A stretch of DNA of 64,000 nt from Delftia tsuruhatensis NBRC 16741 (GTDB taxonomy: Bacteria; Pseudomonadota; Gammaproteobacteria; Burkholderiales; Burkholderiaceae_C): assembly GCF_001571325.1 (NCBI RefSeq), contig NZ_BCTO01000013.1, positions 1-64,000 of the forward strand, read 5' to 3'. The notes beneath the pieces were generated by a model. The model searched no databases. It was not told the origin of the DNA and saw only the letters and a program-made list of their open reading frames with translations. Positions 27,584 through 36,614 of this stretch are shown here, in pieces (position 1 is the stretch's first letter; each line of letters starts with the position of its first letter). The translations under genes were made by a program, and so were the position numbers.

Positions 27584-30070
27584 TCATTTCATTTGGCGCC
27601 AGCTGGGGCGCAGGGATTGCTCCGGCATGCGGGCGAGTACATTGCGACGGCCTTCGGCGTCGTAGCCGATGGCGTGATGGCCCTTGTGGAGCAAGGCCTG
27701 GGATCCCCTGGCGACGCTTGCGCGCGAGACCTCCTCATCTGCCGTGCCGTAGACCCCATCGCCGTTGCTGTCCATCAACGGAACGCCGGGTCGCTTGCCA
27801 TCCATGATGTTCACGAATGTCAGGAATTGGCGCTCCTCGCTCGCATTGCAGGCGTCGGGCGGGCTTGCGCTTTCGCCGGGGCGCCTGGGGGATCCGGCAG
27901 GTATCTGGCTGTAGATCGCGAGGATGTTGCTGCCGTCGTAGAAGCCCATTGGCTTGAGCAGGCGCTCGCCCGGCAGGGGCAGGTCCATGTACCAGCCTTT
28001 GTGCCGCGTCCAGTCGAGGTCGGTCGTGGAGTCAACGCGCCAGAAGCCTTGGCCGGCCGCCCCTGCCGGCTGATGGTTCACCGAGCGCCTGGCCAGTTCT
28101 CCGATGCCTGAAACGGGTGCCGGTCGCTGTCCGTCAGGCTGCCTGCAGTCCGAATCCTTGCCATCGAGGCAAGCTTGCACTCTGCCGTCCGCGAGCAGCC
28201 TGTAGCGGGTGCTGTCGAGGATGGAATAGATGCTCTGGACCGCTGTGTTGCCAGAATCCTGCCGCGTGATGTGGCGTCCGGTACCGAATGCCACCAGCAT
28301 GCCGCCTGCCGTCAAGCGCTCGCGCCCTTCTTTGGCATTTTTGCTGGCCCTGCGCCGGTCATTGGCGCGTACGGAAGGAGGGGCGGTGATGGCTTGACGC
28401 AGGTTGCGAGTGGCCGATGGAGAACTGCCCCCCCAGGCTGTATACAGCGGCCGGCCGTCGAAGGCCACGCCCCAGCGGGAGGAGGCACCGCTGGCGATGA
28501 GGAATTTCCACAGATTGCCCTGGATGTCACCTGCGTAGACCACATCGGGCAGGCCGTCTCCATTGATGTCCACAAGGCGCGGGGCGGAGAGTCCGTTGTG
28601 GGTGGTCTCGGGGGTGGTGCCGGTTGGGGTATTGCCCGTGGCAACGAGGCGCAACAGCTCCTGGTTGCCATCGAGATACTGGATCAGCAACACGGGCCGC
28701 TGGTTGGTGCTGTGGTAGCCGTTGCCCGTCACCAGTGCCCAGCGGTTGTTGTTCAACTGCGTGATCTGAGTGCTGCGTTGCGGGTTGGCATCGTCCAGCA
28801 CGGGCGCCGCAAAAATATGGCCCAGGTCCTTGTTTTCCTGGCAAGTGGCGCGCTGGCGCATCTCATCCAGGCTGGCGCAGTCGCCGGGATCGCTGTTGCG
28901 TGTCTGGGTTCGGTCGAGCAGGACCAGCGAGCTGGCACCGGACTCGCTGAAAGCCTCCGGATGGGTGATGTCCAGCACGAAGTAGCCCTTGGCTCCGGCG
29001 CCTGCCATGCCAGCCAGCACAGTGCGCCACTGCGAGGACGCAACGCTGCCCGAGGGGATGTCGCCGCTCATGACTGAGCCGTCCACAAAGTAGCGATGCC
29101 GGGCGTCATAGTCGGGGTCGGAAAGTCTTGCCAGTCCGGAGATCACGCCTCGTGGGATGTAGGCGATCTTTTCCCTGCCGTCGGTGGCCGAAAAGCCATG
29201 CAGCATGCCGTCATTGCCGCCTGCATAGATCATGGGCTGGCGGTTCTGCTGGGCGAGGGTATAGGCGGCATAGCCCGGCAGGGGCCAGTTGTCCACGGGA
29301 TGACCGGTATGCCAGATCTGGGAGTTGACGATGTCGCCCTGGCGCGAGCTGCGCTGGCGAAAAGGACGGGTGGGGCCAACGCGCGGCGGTTGTCCCGGCG
29401 CTTCCATGCGGCGGTCGCCGCGTATGAAGTTGAGCCTGTGCTTGCCCAGGTTGTCTGCTCTTCCTTCGACATCGATGCCCAGGGAGGCTTTCTGCCGGTG
29501 GTCGAGTTCATTCCACTTGAAGGACACGCCTCTTTGCAGTCTGTCGCTCCAGGTCAGGATCAGACGGTCATTGATTGCCTGTTCGTCGCTGAGTGCATCC
29601 AGGTGGCCGGCCGTGGTTTTGCCTTGCCAGCCGGCTGTTGCGGTGAGGCTGCCATCGGCCTGGACGGTTTCTGCGCTGATCCAGCCGCTCCAGGCCGCTT
29701 TTGCGCTGTAGCGGGCGCTGAATATGTCCACGCCGGCCCGCGTAATCACGCTGCCGCTGGAGGCCATGGAGCTGCTGCGGCCCTTGGCATCTGCCTGTTG
29801 TCCGGCCGGGCAGTCTTCAATGGGCGCGGCGAATTCGGTGCCATCTGCCTGAACCCTGGCAACTGGAGTGTCTGCCTCCGAGATCTGCTGGACCTGGATG
29901 GGTGCCGGCAGGCCAGGCTTTATCGTGACCTTGACTCGGGGTCCAAGCGACGACTGGGTCATATCCATTGCCTGGCTGTTTTGCGCGGCCAGGACTGCAG
30001 CGACCATGGCTGCGGCTGTCGGCGCTGGCAGCAGGATGCGCCGGAGCCAGGGATGGCAGAGGTGGGGCAT
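27584..30070 (-). CDS. pilY1: PilY1-like protein lacking the vWA domain, copy A
   Basis: 828-residue PilY1 relative. An N-terminal signal-like segment (about residues 10-33) is followed directly by sequence corresponding to the middle of normal PilY1. The C-terminal propeller is intact: [20 protein letters not shown], the calcium loop DINGDGLPDVVYAGD, and DSNGDGVYGTADEE near the end. It ends LRPSWRQMK, matching LRPNWRQLN of copy B. There is no DxSxS/MIDAS vWA region, and pilX stops only 15 bp upstream, so the domain is deleted rather than frameshifted. AGGA 8 nt before the ATG supports the start. Could still cap the pilus and modulate retraction but would lack vWA-based adhesion or mechanosensing. 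Confidence 0.92.
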   Translation of the reverse strand: MPHLCHPWLRRILLPAPTAAAMVAAVLAAQNSQAMDMTQSSLGPRVKVTIKPGLPAPIQVQQISEADTPVARVQADGTEFAAPIEDCPAGQQADAKGRSSSMASSGSVITRAGVDIFSARYSAKAAWSGWISAETVQADGSLTATAGWQGKTTAGHLDALSDEQAINDRLILTWSDRLQRGVSFKWNELDHRQKASLGIDVEGRADNLGKHRLNFIRGDRRMEAPGQPPRVGPTRPFRQRSSRQGDIVNSQIWHTGHPVDNWPLPGYAAYTLAQQNRQPMIYAGGNDGMLHGFSATDGREKIAYIPRGVISGLARLSDPDYDARHRYFVDGSVMSGDIPSGSVASSQWRTVLAGMAGAGAKGYFVLDITHPEAFSESGASSLVLLDRTQTRNSDPGDCASLDEMRQRATCQENKDLGHIFAAPVLDDANPQRSTQITQLNNNRWALVTGNGYHSTNQRPVLLIQYLDGNQELLRLVATGNTPTGTTPETTHNGLSAPRLVDINGDGLPDVVYAGDIQGNLWKFLIASGASSRWGVAFDGRPLYTAWGGSSPSATRNLRQAITAPPSVRANDRRRASKNAKEGRERLTAGGMLVAFGTGRHITRQDSGNTAVQSIYSILDSTRYRLLADGRVQACLDGKDSDCRQPDGQRPAPVSGIGELARRSVNHQPAGAAGQGFWRVDSTTDLDWTRHKGWYMDLPLPGERLLKPMGFYDGSNILAIYSQIPAGSPRRPGESASPPDACNASEERQFLTFVNIMDGKRPGVPLMDSNGDGVYGTADEEVSRASVARGSQALLHKGHHAIGYDAEGRRNVLARMPEQSLRPSWRQMK

Positions 30071-30085
30071 GTCAGGTGTCCTGAG

Positions 30086-30850
30086 TCAGTCGCGGCGTTT
30101 CTGCCGGGCGTAGGTCTGCTGCATCACCACCTGGGTGTTGCTCTTGCGGCCATGGGCAATGGCCGTGATGCGATAGATCACCTGAGGCTGCATGTAAAGG
30201 GCCAGTCGGGGTGAGCCGTTGGCGATGACGCCCGAGTTCCCTGCGTTGACGTCATAGGGCAGGATCTCTATCCAGTACCAGCCTCCCTTTCCTGCCTCAC
30301 GATTTGCCAGGATGGAGTCGCTCTTTCCGCCAGCGATGGCGCCCGTGAACTGGCCGTAGCGTGCGCCGACGTCAGCGGCAGTCATCTGGCCCAGCGTGAT
30401 CCCTTGGCCTTCGTCCGCGTTGTTCCAGAAGTCCTGAGGTCCCGTGCGCTTGGTGCACAGGCCATCGCGGCATCCAGTGGGTGTGGCCTCAGCGAGGCTG
30501 GCCAGCAGCAGGCCGACTTCCCCGGTTTCCCGGGGGAACTGTGCGATGCCTGCACCGCTGCGGCAGACGGATGGCTGGCTGCTGCTGGCGGCGCAGGCGG
30601 CGCCGCTGGCCTGTTCGCCCCGAATATCCAGTTCGGCATCCTGCAGCAAGGCCTGTGCAGCCTCCAGGGCACGCTGGTAGTCGGCATCGTTGCCCACGAA
30701 CATTTCGTTGAACAGTGCGCTGCGCGACGCCCACAGGGCGAGCAGCATGGACAGCATGACCAGGACCACCACGATGAACAGGGCGATGCCTTTTTGGCGC
30801 TGCGCTGCGCAGGTGTGGGCATGTCGCATGCCTGCAGCCTTGTGCGTCAT
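30086..30850 (-). CDS. pilX: Minor pilin PilX, copy A
   Basis: 254-residue PilX-type prepilin. Leader to Gly21 (AAQRQKG), then IALFIVVVLVMLSMLLALWA, without Glu5. Conserved EMFVGNDADYQRALEAAQAL follows. Start overlaps the pilW stop by four bases; an inner ATG (MRHAHTC) is also possible. The short spacing to pilY1 (15 bp) shows one operon. Sequence parallels the copy B protein over most of its length. Confidence 0.9.
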   Translation of the reverse strand: MTHKAAGMRHAHTCAAQRQKGIALFIVVVLVMLSMLLALWASRSALFNEMFVGNDADYQRALEAAQALLQDAELDIRGEQASGAACAASSSQPSVCRSGAGIAQFPRETGEVGLLLASLAEATPTGCRDGLCTKRTGPQDFWNNADEGQGITLGQMTAADVGARYGQFTGAIAGGKSDSILANREAGKGGWYWIEILPYDVNAGNSGVIANGSPRLALYMQPQVIYRITAIAHGRKSNTQVVMQQTYARQKRRD

Positions 30851-31722
30851 CCGGCCAACCCCTGGCTGCGCAACTGGTACACGCTGCGAAAGACCATGTG
30901 CAGGCGCCGCGTCCTGGGCGCAGGCAGCGTGACCATGTGGATGGATTCGGCCGTACCGTCGCTGTCGGCGCAGTCGGTATAGCTGCTGTTGGCGGGCATG
31001 TCGATGGCCTCGTTGCCGAAGAGCACCAGGCAGACCTCGGCGCCGACGACGCGAGGCCAGTCCTGGCCTACGGCGGCTGCGTTGACATACTGGATGCGGG
31101 CGGCGCCCCCCGGCGCCTGGAACAGGTAGCGCACCTGGAAGTTGGCGACGTTCCTGGCAAGGGGCTGGGCACCCGCGGAGGGCGCTCCGGCGCAGCGCAG
31201 GGTGTTTTTACTGGCGTCCAGGACAAAGCGGCTCAGGATGAGGCTGTCGCTGTTGGTTTGCCCCAGGCAATTGCGCTGCAGTGAGGTCTCGATGGCCGAT
31301 GTGTGCAGCGGCTGCGTGTAGTTGCTGTAGCCCACGGCGAGCTTGTATTGGGAGCGCCCGGGTGCATCGAGGCCCTGGATGGTGTCGTGCACGGGGTTGA
31401 AGTCCAGTGCGCCCGCCTCGAATGCAACGGGGTCTGCCACGTCAATGGCTTCTGTTGCCTTCTTGTGTGATGCAAGAAGCAGCCGCAGGGACCCCGCCTG
31501 CCGGATCTGCCGGCCCATGACACGGAAGAGATGGGAAGCCTGCTGTTGCAACTGACTGGCATCGCTGATGGTGGCGGACACGGCGCGTGACGCCATGAGT
31601 GCGCCCATGGCCACGCCGATGATCAGCAGTCCCAGGAAAAGTCCGACCAGCAGTTCGACGAGGCTCAGCCCGCGTTGACGCGGTCTGGCCGCAATGGCGG
31701 TGGCGATGCGATGGGGTTTCAT
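30847..31722 (-). CDS. pilW: Minor pilin PilW, copy A
   Basis: 291-residue PilW. Leader ends at Gly18 (RPRQRG), then LSLVELLVGLFLGLLIIGVA with Glu5, and DASQLQQQASHLFRVMGRQI. It overlaps both neighbours by four bases (pilV upstream, pilX downstream), so translation should be coupled through the operon. G+C-rich codon use, like the bulk of the window. Confidence 0.9.
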   Translation of the reverse strand: MKPHRIATAIAARPRQRGLSLVELLVGLFLGLLIIGVAMGALMASRAVSATISDASQLQQQASHLFRVMGRQIRQAGSLRLLLASHKKATEAIDVADPVAFEAGALDFNPVHDTIQGLDAPGRSQYKLAVGYSNYTQPLHTSAIETSLQRNCLGQTNSDSLILSRFVLDASKNTLRCAGAPSAGAQPLARNVANFQVRYLFQAPGGAARIQYVNAAAVGQDWPRVVGAEVCLVLFGNEAIDMPANSSYTDCADSDGTAESIHMVTLPAPRTRRLHMVFRSVYQLRSQGLAG

Positions 31723-32357
31723 GGGCCTGCGCAGAAGAACTGGACTGCGTTGTTTGCAAGGTAGGGAGCACAGCGAGCGCTGAGTGGGATGTATTGCAGG
31801 TGGCAGGTTCTGCCTGCAGGACAGGCCATGGCCTGGTCGCCGTGCATGCGATCGCCATCGCCATCAAGTCCGATGGGGTCCTTGTAGTCGGCCTTGCCGG
31901 ACTTTTCGTTCTCGCGCCAACTGATCATGATCCCCAGCTGGCGCCCATTGCCGGCGCTGGCGGCTGCCTCGTCTCCTGCGAGGAAGACCTTGGCGGCCCC
32001 GCCTGGCAGCAGTTGGCGAACGGATGCCTTCCATCGTGCGAGGTGGTAGCTGGCCATTGCGTCCGGGCCGCATGCGGCGGCACTGCAGTCGGCGACGGAT
32101 TCGGGGGCGTGATTCCAGTCGGAAACGTAGCGGCCGATCTGTCCGAGGGAGTTGGGGTTGGCGTGCGTGCGCTCGCTGAGGTCCTCGATCAGCCGGATGG
32201 CCTGGGCGCGGCGCACGCCGCTTTGGTTGTCGGCCAGGGTGCGCATCTGCAGTCCCAGGATTCCCAGAACACCCAGGGCCGTGATGACGGTGGCGACCAG
32301 GGTTTCGATCAGGGTAAAGCCGTTGGGATGCCGATTGCGGGTACGAGTCAGGCGCAT
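31719..32357 (-). CDS. pilV: Minor pilin PilV, copy A
   Basis: 212-residue PilV. Leader ends at Gly13 (NRHPNG), then FTLIETLVATVITALGVLGI with Glu5. RAQAIRLIEDLSERTHANPN is shared almost exactly with copy B. AGGAGGG with 7-nt spacing precedes the ATG at 32357. The gene overlaps fimT by 10 bp and pilW by four. Disulfide-forming cysteines near the C-terminus are conserved with copy B (RTCHLQYIPLSARC). Confidence 0.9.
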   Translation of the reverse strand: MRLTRTRNRHPNGFTLIETLVATVITALGVLGILGLQMRTLADNQSGVRRAQAIRLIEDLSERTHANPNSLGQIGRYVSDWNHAPESVADCSAAACGPDAMASYHLARWKASVRQLLPGGAAKVFLAGDEAAASAGNGRQLGIMISWRENEKSGKADYKDPIGLDGDGDRMHGDQAMACPAGRTCHLQYIPLSARCAPYLANNAVQFFCAGP

Positions 32358-32911
32358 GGAATACCCTCCTGGCCGACCACCCGGATGCGTCCGCCGGACG
32401 AGACGCAAATGCCTTGGGTTGCGGCGGAAGTGATTCCGGCCGGAGATGGCGCAATGGCGAAACCCATGGCGGTGAGTCCGCCCAACTGACCCCAGCGGTC
32501 CACACTGATGATGGAGGCAGACCGGGAGCGGGTGACGAGGGTGCGGGCGGGCGTGTCGAAGCGCTGCAGCTCCTCCTTGGGATCCCAGTGCCTGTTGCCA
32601 TTGCGGTCGACGAACACCACCCAGCCGCAGCCCCAGTCGGCGTGCTGCGCCGCCAGGGTGCAGCCCTTGGTGCCTTGGGGCAGTTTCTGGATGAAAACGC
32701 CGCCACCGCGCCGCACGGCTTCGGAGCGCGCGTACTGCAGCGTCGATTGCAGGGCCTCGACGGTCTGGCGAACACGCCAGCGCTCGATGATGAGGTTGAA
32801 GCTGGGAGCTGCCAGCGTGGTGAGCACGGCGAGGATGGCGACGACCACCATCAACTCGATGGCAGTGAAGCCTTCGGCGCCCGGGCGAGCCTGAGGCCTG
32901 GTCGATGACAT
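32348..32911 (-). CDS. fimT: Minor pilin FimT/GspH family, copy A
   Basis: 187-residue GspH/FimT pseudopilin and first gene of copy A. Leader ends at Gly14 (PGAEG), then FTAIELMVVVAILAVLTTLA with Glu5. IERWRVRQTVEALQSTLQYA and ISVDRWGQLGG are the family segments shared with copy B. GGGGAGGG precedes the ATG at 32911. The 253-bp region upstream (32912-33164) carries A+T-rich tracts and inverted repeats and should contain the operon promoter. Confidence 0.88.
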   Translation of the reverse strand: MSSTRPQARPGAEGFTAIELMVVVAILAVLTTLAAPSFNLIIERWRVRQTVEALQSTLQYARSEAVRRGGGVFIQKLPQGTKGCTLAAQHADWGCGWVVFVDRNGNRHWDPKEELQRFDTPARTLVTRSRSASIISVDRWGQLGGLTAMGFAIAPSPAGITSAATQGICVSSGGRIRVVGQEGIPCA

Positions 32912-33012
32912 GTCTTGAATCCCTCCCCGTCGATTGGCTTGCGCAACGCTGGTTGTTGCTGTTTGTTTCGTGCGCCGCTCAATCTATTGGGGTTGTTCGT
33001 GCATGTCTTTCA

Positions 33013-33033
33013 GACCAATCTGTTTCTTTGGTC
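33013..33033. promoter_or_regulatory. Inverted repeat upstream of pilin operon A
   Basis: GACCAA, 9-nt spacer, TTGGTC; half-site centres about 15 bp apart. On the minus strand a TTGACC overlaps the first half-site, about 120 bp before the fimT start. Geometry suits a dimeric regulator, but identity is unknown. Confidence 0.35.
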
Positions 33034-33101
33034 AAAAAATAGGAGTTGTGCCGTGAATGGGGCTGAATTCAGGCGTGCAGAGGTGCGAAAAAATCCAATG
33101 A

Positions 33102-33126
33102 TGGCAAGGACTTGCCAAATTTTTTG
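33102..33126 (+). other. Short hairpin followed by T-run
   Basis: TGGCAA, GGAC loop, TTGCCA then AA and a T-run on the plus strand. It could be a weak terminator, but no plus-strand gene ends here. On the minus strand it lies between the small secreted protein gene and pilin operon A. Confidence 0.35.
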
Positions 33127-33164
33127 GTATTGGAGGCTGGCCTAGGACTGTTTCTGGGAGCGTG

Positions 33165-33479
33165 TCAGCGCTGGCGCCTGCCCGGCGGCTGCCCGGTGTA
33201 TCCGGCGCATGCTCCGGCGTTGTGCCTGCCCTGGCATTCGCGGTAAAGCCGCTTGTCGCGTTGCTCGGGCGACTCGTCTGAGCTGCTGCGCTGCGTCGGC
33301 ACCCGGACCCGCTGCCCGCCCTTTTTGCGCGTGGAGCCTTGCGCAGCCGATGCGTCGGCGCGATGGGACGCAGCCTGGGCAGGCAGGGCCAGGCCCAGGG
33401 CCGCGACCAGGCAGAGCAGGGCGCATTGCCGCAGCTGCGCTTGTCGGGTCGATGGAATGAATGAAAAACGCACTGCCAT
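33165..33479 (-). CDS. Small secreted/periplasmic protein, unknown function
   Basis: 104-residue protein with a Sec signal peptide: hydrophobic [18 protein letters not shown] (about residues 19-36) and cleavage after AQA. The mature part is short, very basic and Arg/Ser-rich, with a conserved-looking [20 protein letters not shown] that has two cysteines. A GGAGG-rich ribosome binding site precedes the ATG at 33479. Overlapping longer minus-strand frames lack a signal peptide and have shadow-like composition. It may be transcribed ahead of pilin operon A. No known function. Confidence 0.72.
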   Translation of the reverse strand: MAVRFSFIPSTRQAQLRQCALLCLVAALGLALPAQAASHRADASAAQGSTRKKGGQRVRVPTQRSSSDESPEQRDKRLYRECQGRHNAGACAGYTGQPPGRRQR

Positions 33480-33637
33480 GGCGTGGCCCTCCCTTGGTGT
33501 ATGGAATGCCTGCGCACCACATATCCGTGCTTCGTGACGGCATGCCTGTGGCGCGGGCTTTGCGGGATTCTGGGCGGGCAGCAGGCCGAAGTGGCAAAGG
33601 GCTGCAAATCAGGTGTGGATACCGGTCCGGGCGTGCT

Positions 33638-33646
33638 TGTTATAAT
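33638..33646 (+). promoter_or_regulatory. Extended -10 promoter of rpsO
   Basis: TGTTATAAT is a consensus extended -10 element (TGnTATAAT). No good -35 is seen at 17 nt. Transcription from about 33653 would give a leader of roughly 110 nt before rpsO, long enough for the S15 autoregulation known in other bacteria, though I cannot identify a specific fold. Confidence 0.7.
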
Positions 33647-33761
33647 CTCAGGGTTTTGCATGGTGCAAGACGCACGTCGGGGCCTTTCCAGTCCCGGCGC
33701 AAGTAACCAAGGCTGCCTCCTTGCTTTTGTCTTTGAGGCGCCAATTTCCAAGGAAAAAAAA

Positions 33762-34028
33762 ATGATCGCATCTTCCGTGAAGGCTGAAGTCGTCAAGTCC
33801 AACGCACGCTCTGCCAACGACACTGGTAGCCCAGAAGTGCAAGTGGCCCTGCTGACCGCACGCATCAACGAGCTGACCCCTCACTTCAAGCAACACGCCA
33901 AGGACCACCACGGTCGTCGCGGCCTGCTGCGCATGGTGAGCCGCCGTCGCAAGCTGCTGGACTACCTCAAGTCCAAGGACGCTGATCGCTACACCGCACT
34001 GATCGCCAAGCTGGGCCTGCGCAAGTAA
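33762..34028 (+). CDS. rpsO: 30S ribosomal protein S15
   Basis: 88-residue S15, which binds 16S rRNA early in 30S assembly. The sequence is canonical: [38 protein letters not shown] and [13 protein letters not shown]. The frame is open upstream, but the ATG at 33762 follows AAGGAA and gives the exact family length. The rpsO-pnp order is the widely conserved arrangement. A strong terminator lies between the two genes, so pnp probably depends on readthrough, processing or its own promoter. Confidence 0.98.
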   Translation: MIASSVKAEVVKSNARSANDTGSPEVQVALLTARINELTPHFKQHAKDHHGRRGLLRMVSRRRKLLDYLKSKDADRYTALIAKLGLRK

Positions 34029-34044
34029 GCACGGTGGGAGATCG

Positions 34045-34082
34045 AAACGCCTGAGTTAGCCTGTCTAGCTCAGGCGTTTTTT
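34045..34082 (+). terminator. Rho-independent terminator after rpsO
   Basis: Eleven-base stem AAACGCCTGAG / CTCAGGCGTTT (34045-34055 and 34069-34079) with a 13-nt loop and a T-run to 34082. Very strong; separates rpsO from pnp. Confidence 0.92.
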
Positions 34083-34234
34083 ACTTCGGAGAAAGCAAGA
34101 CAGAGCGAAGCTGTGTCATTCCATTGCTGCGGATTTGATAGCAAGAAATCCAGCAATGGAATGGCATCGTGTTCTGAATTGCTCTCCATCATGGCCGGAT
34201 GAGTGCATCTGGCCAACATTCCCTAGGAGCAACA

Positions 34235-36496
34235 ATGTCCATCTTCAACAAAGTCACCAAGACCTTCCAGTGGGGCCAGCACACGGTCACCATGGAAACC
34301 GGCGAGATCGCCCGCCAGGCTTCCGGCGCCGTGCTGGTCAACATCGATGACACCGTGGTGCTGGCCACCGTGGTGGCGTCCAAGCAGGCCAAGTCCGGCC
34401 AGGACTTCTTCCCGCTGACCGTCGATTACATCGAGAAGACCTACGCCGCAGGCAAGATCCCCGGCAGCTTCTTCAAGCGCGAAGCCAAGCCCAGCGAACT
34501 CGAAACCCTGACCAGCCGCCTGATCGACCGTCCGATCCGCCCGCTGTTCCCCGAAGGCTTCTACAACGACGTGCATGTGGTCATCCACACCGTGTCGCTG
34601 AACCCCGAAGTCGATGCCGACATCGCCGCCCTGATCGCCACGTCGGCCGCCCTGTCCGTGTCGGGCATTCCGTTCAACGGTCCCATCGGTGCCGCCCGCG
34701 TGGGCTACATCAATGGCGAGTACGTGCTCAACCCCGGCCAGACCCAGCGCAAGGATTCGCAGATGGATCTGGTCGTGGCCGGTACTGAAGCTGCCGTGCT
34801 GATGGTGGAGTCCGAGGCGCAGCAACTGCCTGAAGATGTGATGCTGGGCGCCGTGGTCTTCGGCCACGAGCAAGGTCGCATCGCCATTGACGCCATCCAT
34901 GAACTGGTGCGCGAAGCCGGCAAGCCCGTCTGGGACTGGGTCGCTCCCGCCAAGGATGAAGAGCTGATCGCCAAGGTGGCGGCACTGGGTGACGAAGCCC
35001 TGCGCGCGGCCTACCAGATCCGCAACAAGCAAAGCCGCACGCAGGCCTGCCGCGAAGCCTACGCCGCCGTGAAGGCCGGCCTGACGGCCCAGGGCGTGGA
35101 GTTCGACGGCGTCAAGGTCGAAGGCATGCTGTTCGACATCGAGGCACGCATCGTTCGCAGCCAGATCCTGGCCGGCGAGCCGCGCATCGACGGCCGCGAC
35201 ACGCGCACCGTGCGTCCCATCGAAATCCGCAACTCCGTGCTGCCCCGCACGCACGGCTCGGCCCTGTTCACGCGCGGTGAGACGCAGGCCCTGGTCGTGT
35301 CCACGCTGGGCACCGAGCGCGATGCACAACGCATCGACGCGCTGGCTGGCGAGTTCGAGGACCGCTTCCTGTTCCACTACAACATGCCTCCCTTTGCCAC
35401 CGGCGAAGTGGGCCGCATGGGCTCGACCAAGCGCCGCGAAATCGGCCACGGCCGTCTGGCCAAGCGCGCCCTGGCGGCCTGCCTGCCCAGCAAGGAAGAA
35501 TTCCCCTACACCATCCGCGTGGTGTCGGAAATCACCGAGTCCAACGGCTCCTCGTCCATGGCCTCGGTCTGCGGCGGCTGCCTGTCGATGATGGATGCAG
35601 GCGTTCCGATGAAGGCCCACGTGGCCGGTATCGCCATGGGCCTGATCAAGGAAGACAACCGCTTCGCCGTGCTGACCGACATCCTGGGTGATGAAGATCA
35701 TCTGGGCGACATGGACTTCAAGGTGGCTGGCACCACCAGCGGCATCACTGCGCTGCAGATGGACATCAAGATCCAGGGCATCACCAAGGAAATCATGCAG
35801 GTCGCCCTGGCCCAGGCCAAGGAAGCGCGCATGCACATCCTGGGCAAGATGCAGGAAGCCATGGGTGAAGCCAAGGCCGAGATCTCGTCCTTCGCTCCCA
35901 AGCTGTACACGATGAAGATCAACCCCGAGAAGATCCGTGACGTGATCGGCAAGGGCGGCTCCACCATCCGTGCACTGACCGAAGAGACCGGCACGCAGAT
36001 CGACATCGGCGAAGACGGCACCATCACCATCGCTTCCAGCGATGCCGCCAAGGCCGACGAAGCCAAGCGCCGCATCGAAGAGATCACGGCCGAAGTCGAA
36101 ATCGGCAAGATCTACGAAGGCCCGGTCACCAAGATCCTGGACTTCGGTGCTCTCGTGAACCTGCTGCCCGGCAAGGACGGTCTGCTGCACATCAGCCAGA
36201 TTGCCCACGAGCGCGTGGAGCGCGTCGCCGACTACCTGCAGGAAGGCCAGATCATCAAGGTCAAGGTCATGGAGACCGACGAAAAGGGTCGTGTCAAGTT
36301 GTCGCTGAAGGCGTTGACCGAGCGTCCTGCCGGCATGGAGCGCAGCGAGCGCCCCGCGCCTGCCGAGCGTGAGTTCCGCCAGCCGCGTGAGCCCCGCCAG
36401 CAACGCGAGTACCGCGAGCCGCGTGAACCTCGCGAGCCCCGTGAAGGCGGTCGTCCGGCTGCCGAGGGCGAGCAGCAACAGCAACAGCAGCAGTAA
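34235..36496 (+). CDS. pnp: Polyribonucleotide nucleotidyltransferase (PNPase)
   Basis: Phosphorolytic 3'-5' exoribonuclease, trimeric, a degradosome component in many bacteria. 753 residues with two RNase PH domains (about 10-145 and 310-460), an all-helical linker, a KH domain ([20 protein letters not shown], about 560-620) and an S1 domain (about 625-695, [17 protein letters not shown]). The tail after residue 700 is low complexity: alternating Arg-Glu/Pro repeats (REPREPREP) ending in seven Gln. Start [11 protein letters not shown] follows AGGAGC. The identity is beyond doubt; the tail is the only odd feature. Confidence 0.98.
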   Translation: MSIFNKVTKTFQWGQHTVTMETGEIARQASGAVLVNIDDTVVLATVVASKQAKSGQDFFPLTVDYIEKTYAAGKIPGSFFKREAKPSELETLTSRLIDRPIRPLFPEGFYNDVHVVIHTVSLNPEVDADIAALIATSAALSVSGIPFNGPIGAARVGYINGEYVLNPGQTQRKDSQMDLVVAGTEAAVLMVESEAQQLPEDVMLGAVVFGHEQGRIAIDAIHELVREAGKPVWDWVAPAKDEELIAKVAALGDEALRAAYQIRNKQSRTQACREAYAAVKAGLTAQGVEFDGVKVEGMLFDIEARIVRSQILAGEPRIDGRDTRTVRPIEIRNSVLPRTHGSALFTRGETQALVVSTLGTERDAQRIDALAGEFEDRFLFHYNMPPFATGEVGRMGSTKRREIGHGRLAKRALAACLPSKEEFPYTIRVVSEITESNGSSSMASVCGGCLSMMDAGVPMKAHVAGIAMGLIKEDNRFAVLTDILGDEDHLGDMDFKVAGTTSGITALQMDIKIQGITKEIMQVALAQAKEARMHILGKMQEAMGEAKAEISSFAPKLYTMKINPEKIRDVIGKGGSTIRALTEETGTQIDIGEDGTITIASSDAAKADEAKRRIEEITAEVEIGKIYEGPVTKILDFGALVNLLPGKDGLLHISQIAHERVERVADYLQEGQIIKVKVMETDEKGRVKLSLKALTERPAGMERSERPAPAEREFRQPREPRQQREYREPREPREPREGGRPAAEGEQQQQQQQ

Positions 36497-36502
36497 TGCC
36501 CG

Positions 36503-36535
36503 GCAAGGCCGTTCCCCAAAAAGGGGGGGCCTTGC
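36503..36535 (+). other. Stem-loop after pnp
   Basis: GCAAGGCC (36503-36510) pairs with GGCCTTGC (36528-36535), with an inner CCCC/GGGG stem. No T-tract follows, so it is more likely an RNA-stabilising 3' structure than an intrinsic terminator. Confidence 0.5.
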
Positions 36536-36557
36536 AGGTGCATGCGGTGACTGGAAA

Positions 36558-36591
36558 AAGCGCTGACCTGTTCAGCGCTTGTGGCATTTTT
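36558..36591 (+). terminator. Possible terminator after pnp
   Basis: AAGCGCTGA, 5-nt loop, TCAGCGCTT (36558-36580), followed six bases later by five T. Good stem; the T-run is displaced, so efficiency is uncertain. It lies 35 bp before the next gene. Confidence 0.5.
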
Positions 36592-36614
36592 GACAGGGAT
36601 TGCGAGGTCGAAAA

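Noticed and set aside
27584-30070. Frameshifted full-length pilY1 in copy A
   Set aside because: The upstream pilX gene ends 15 bp before the start, leaving no room for a broken vWA segment; the domain is simply absent.
33101-33120. Possible sigma-54 promoter (TGGC...TTGC) on the minus strand before pilin operon A
   Set aside because: Spacing between the GG and GC dinucleotides is 9 instead of the strict 10; the match is explained by the perfect TGGCAA/TTGCCA inverted repeat.
33142-33597. 151-codon minus-strand frame overlapping the small secreted protein gene
   Set aside because: No signal peptide and Arg/Pro-rich shadow composition; the overlapping 104-residue frame has a clear signal peptide and ribosome binding site.
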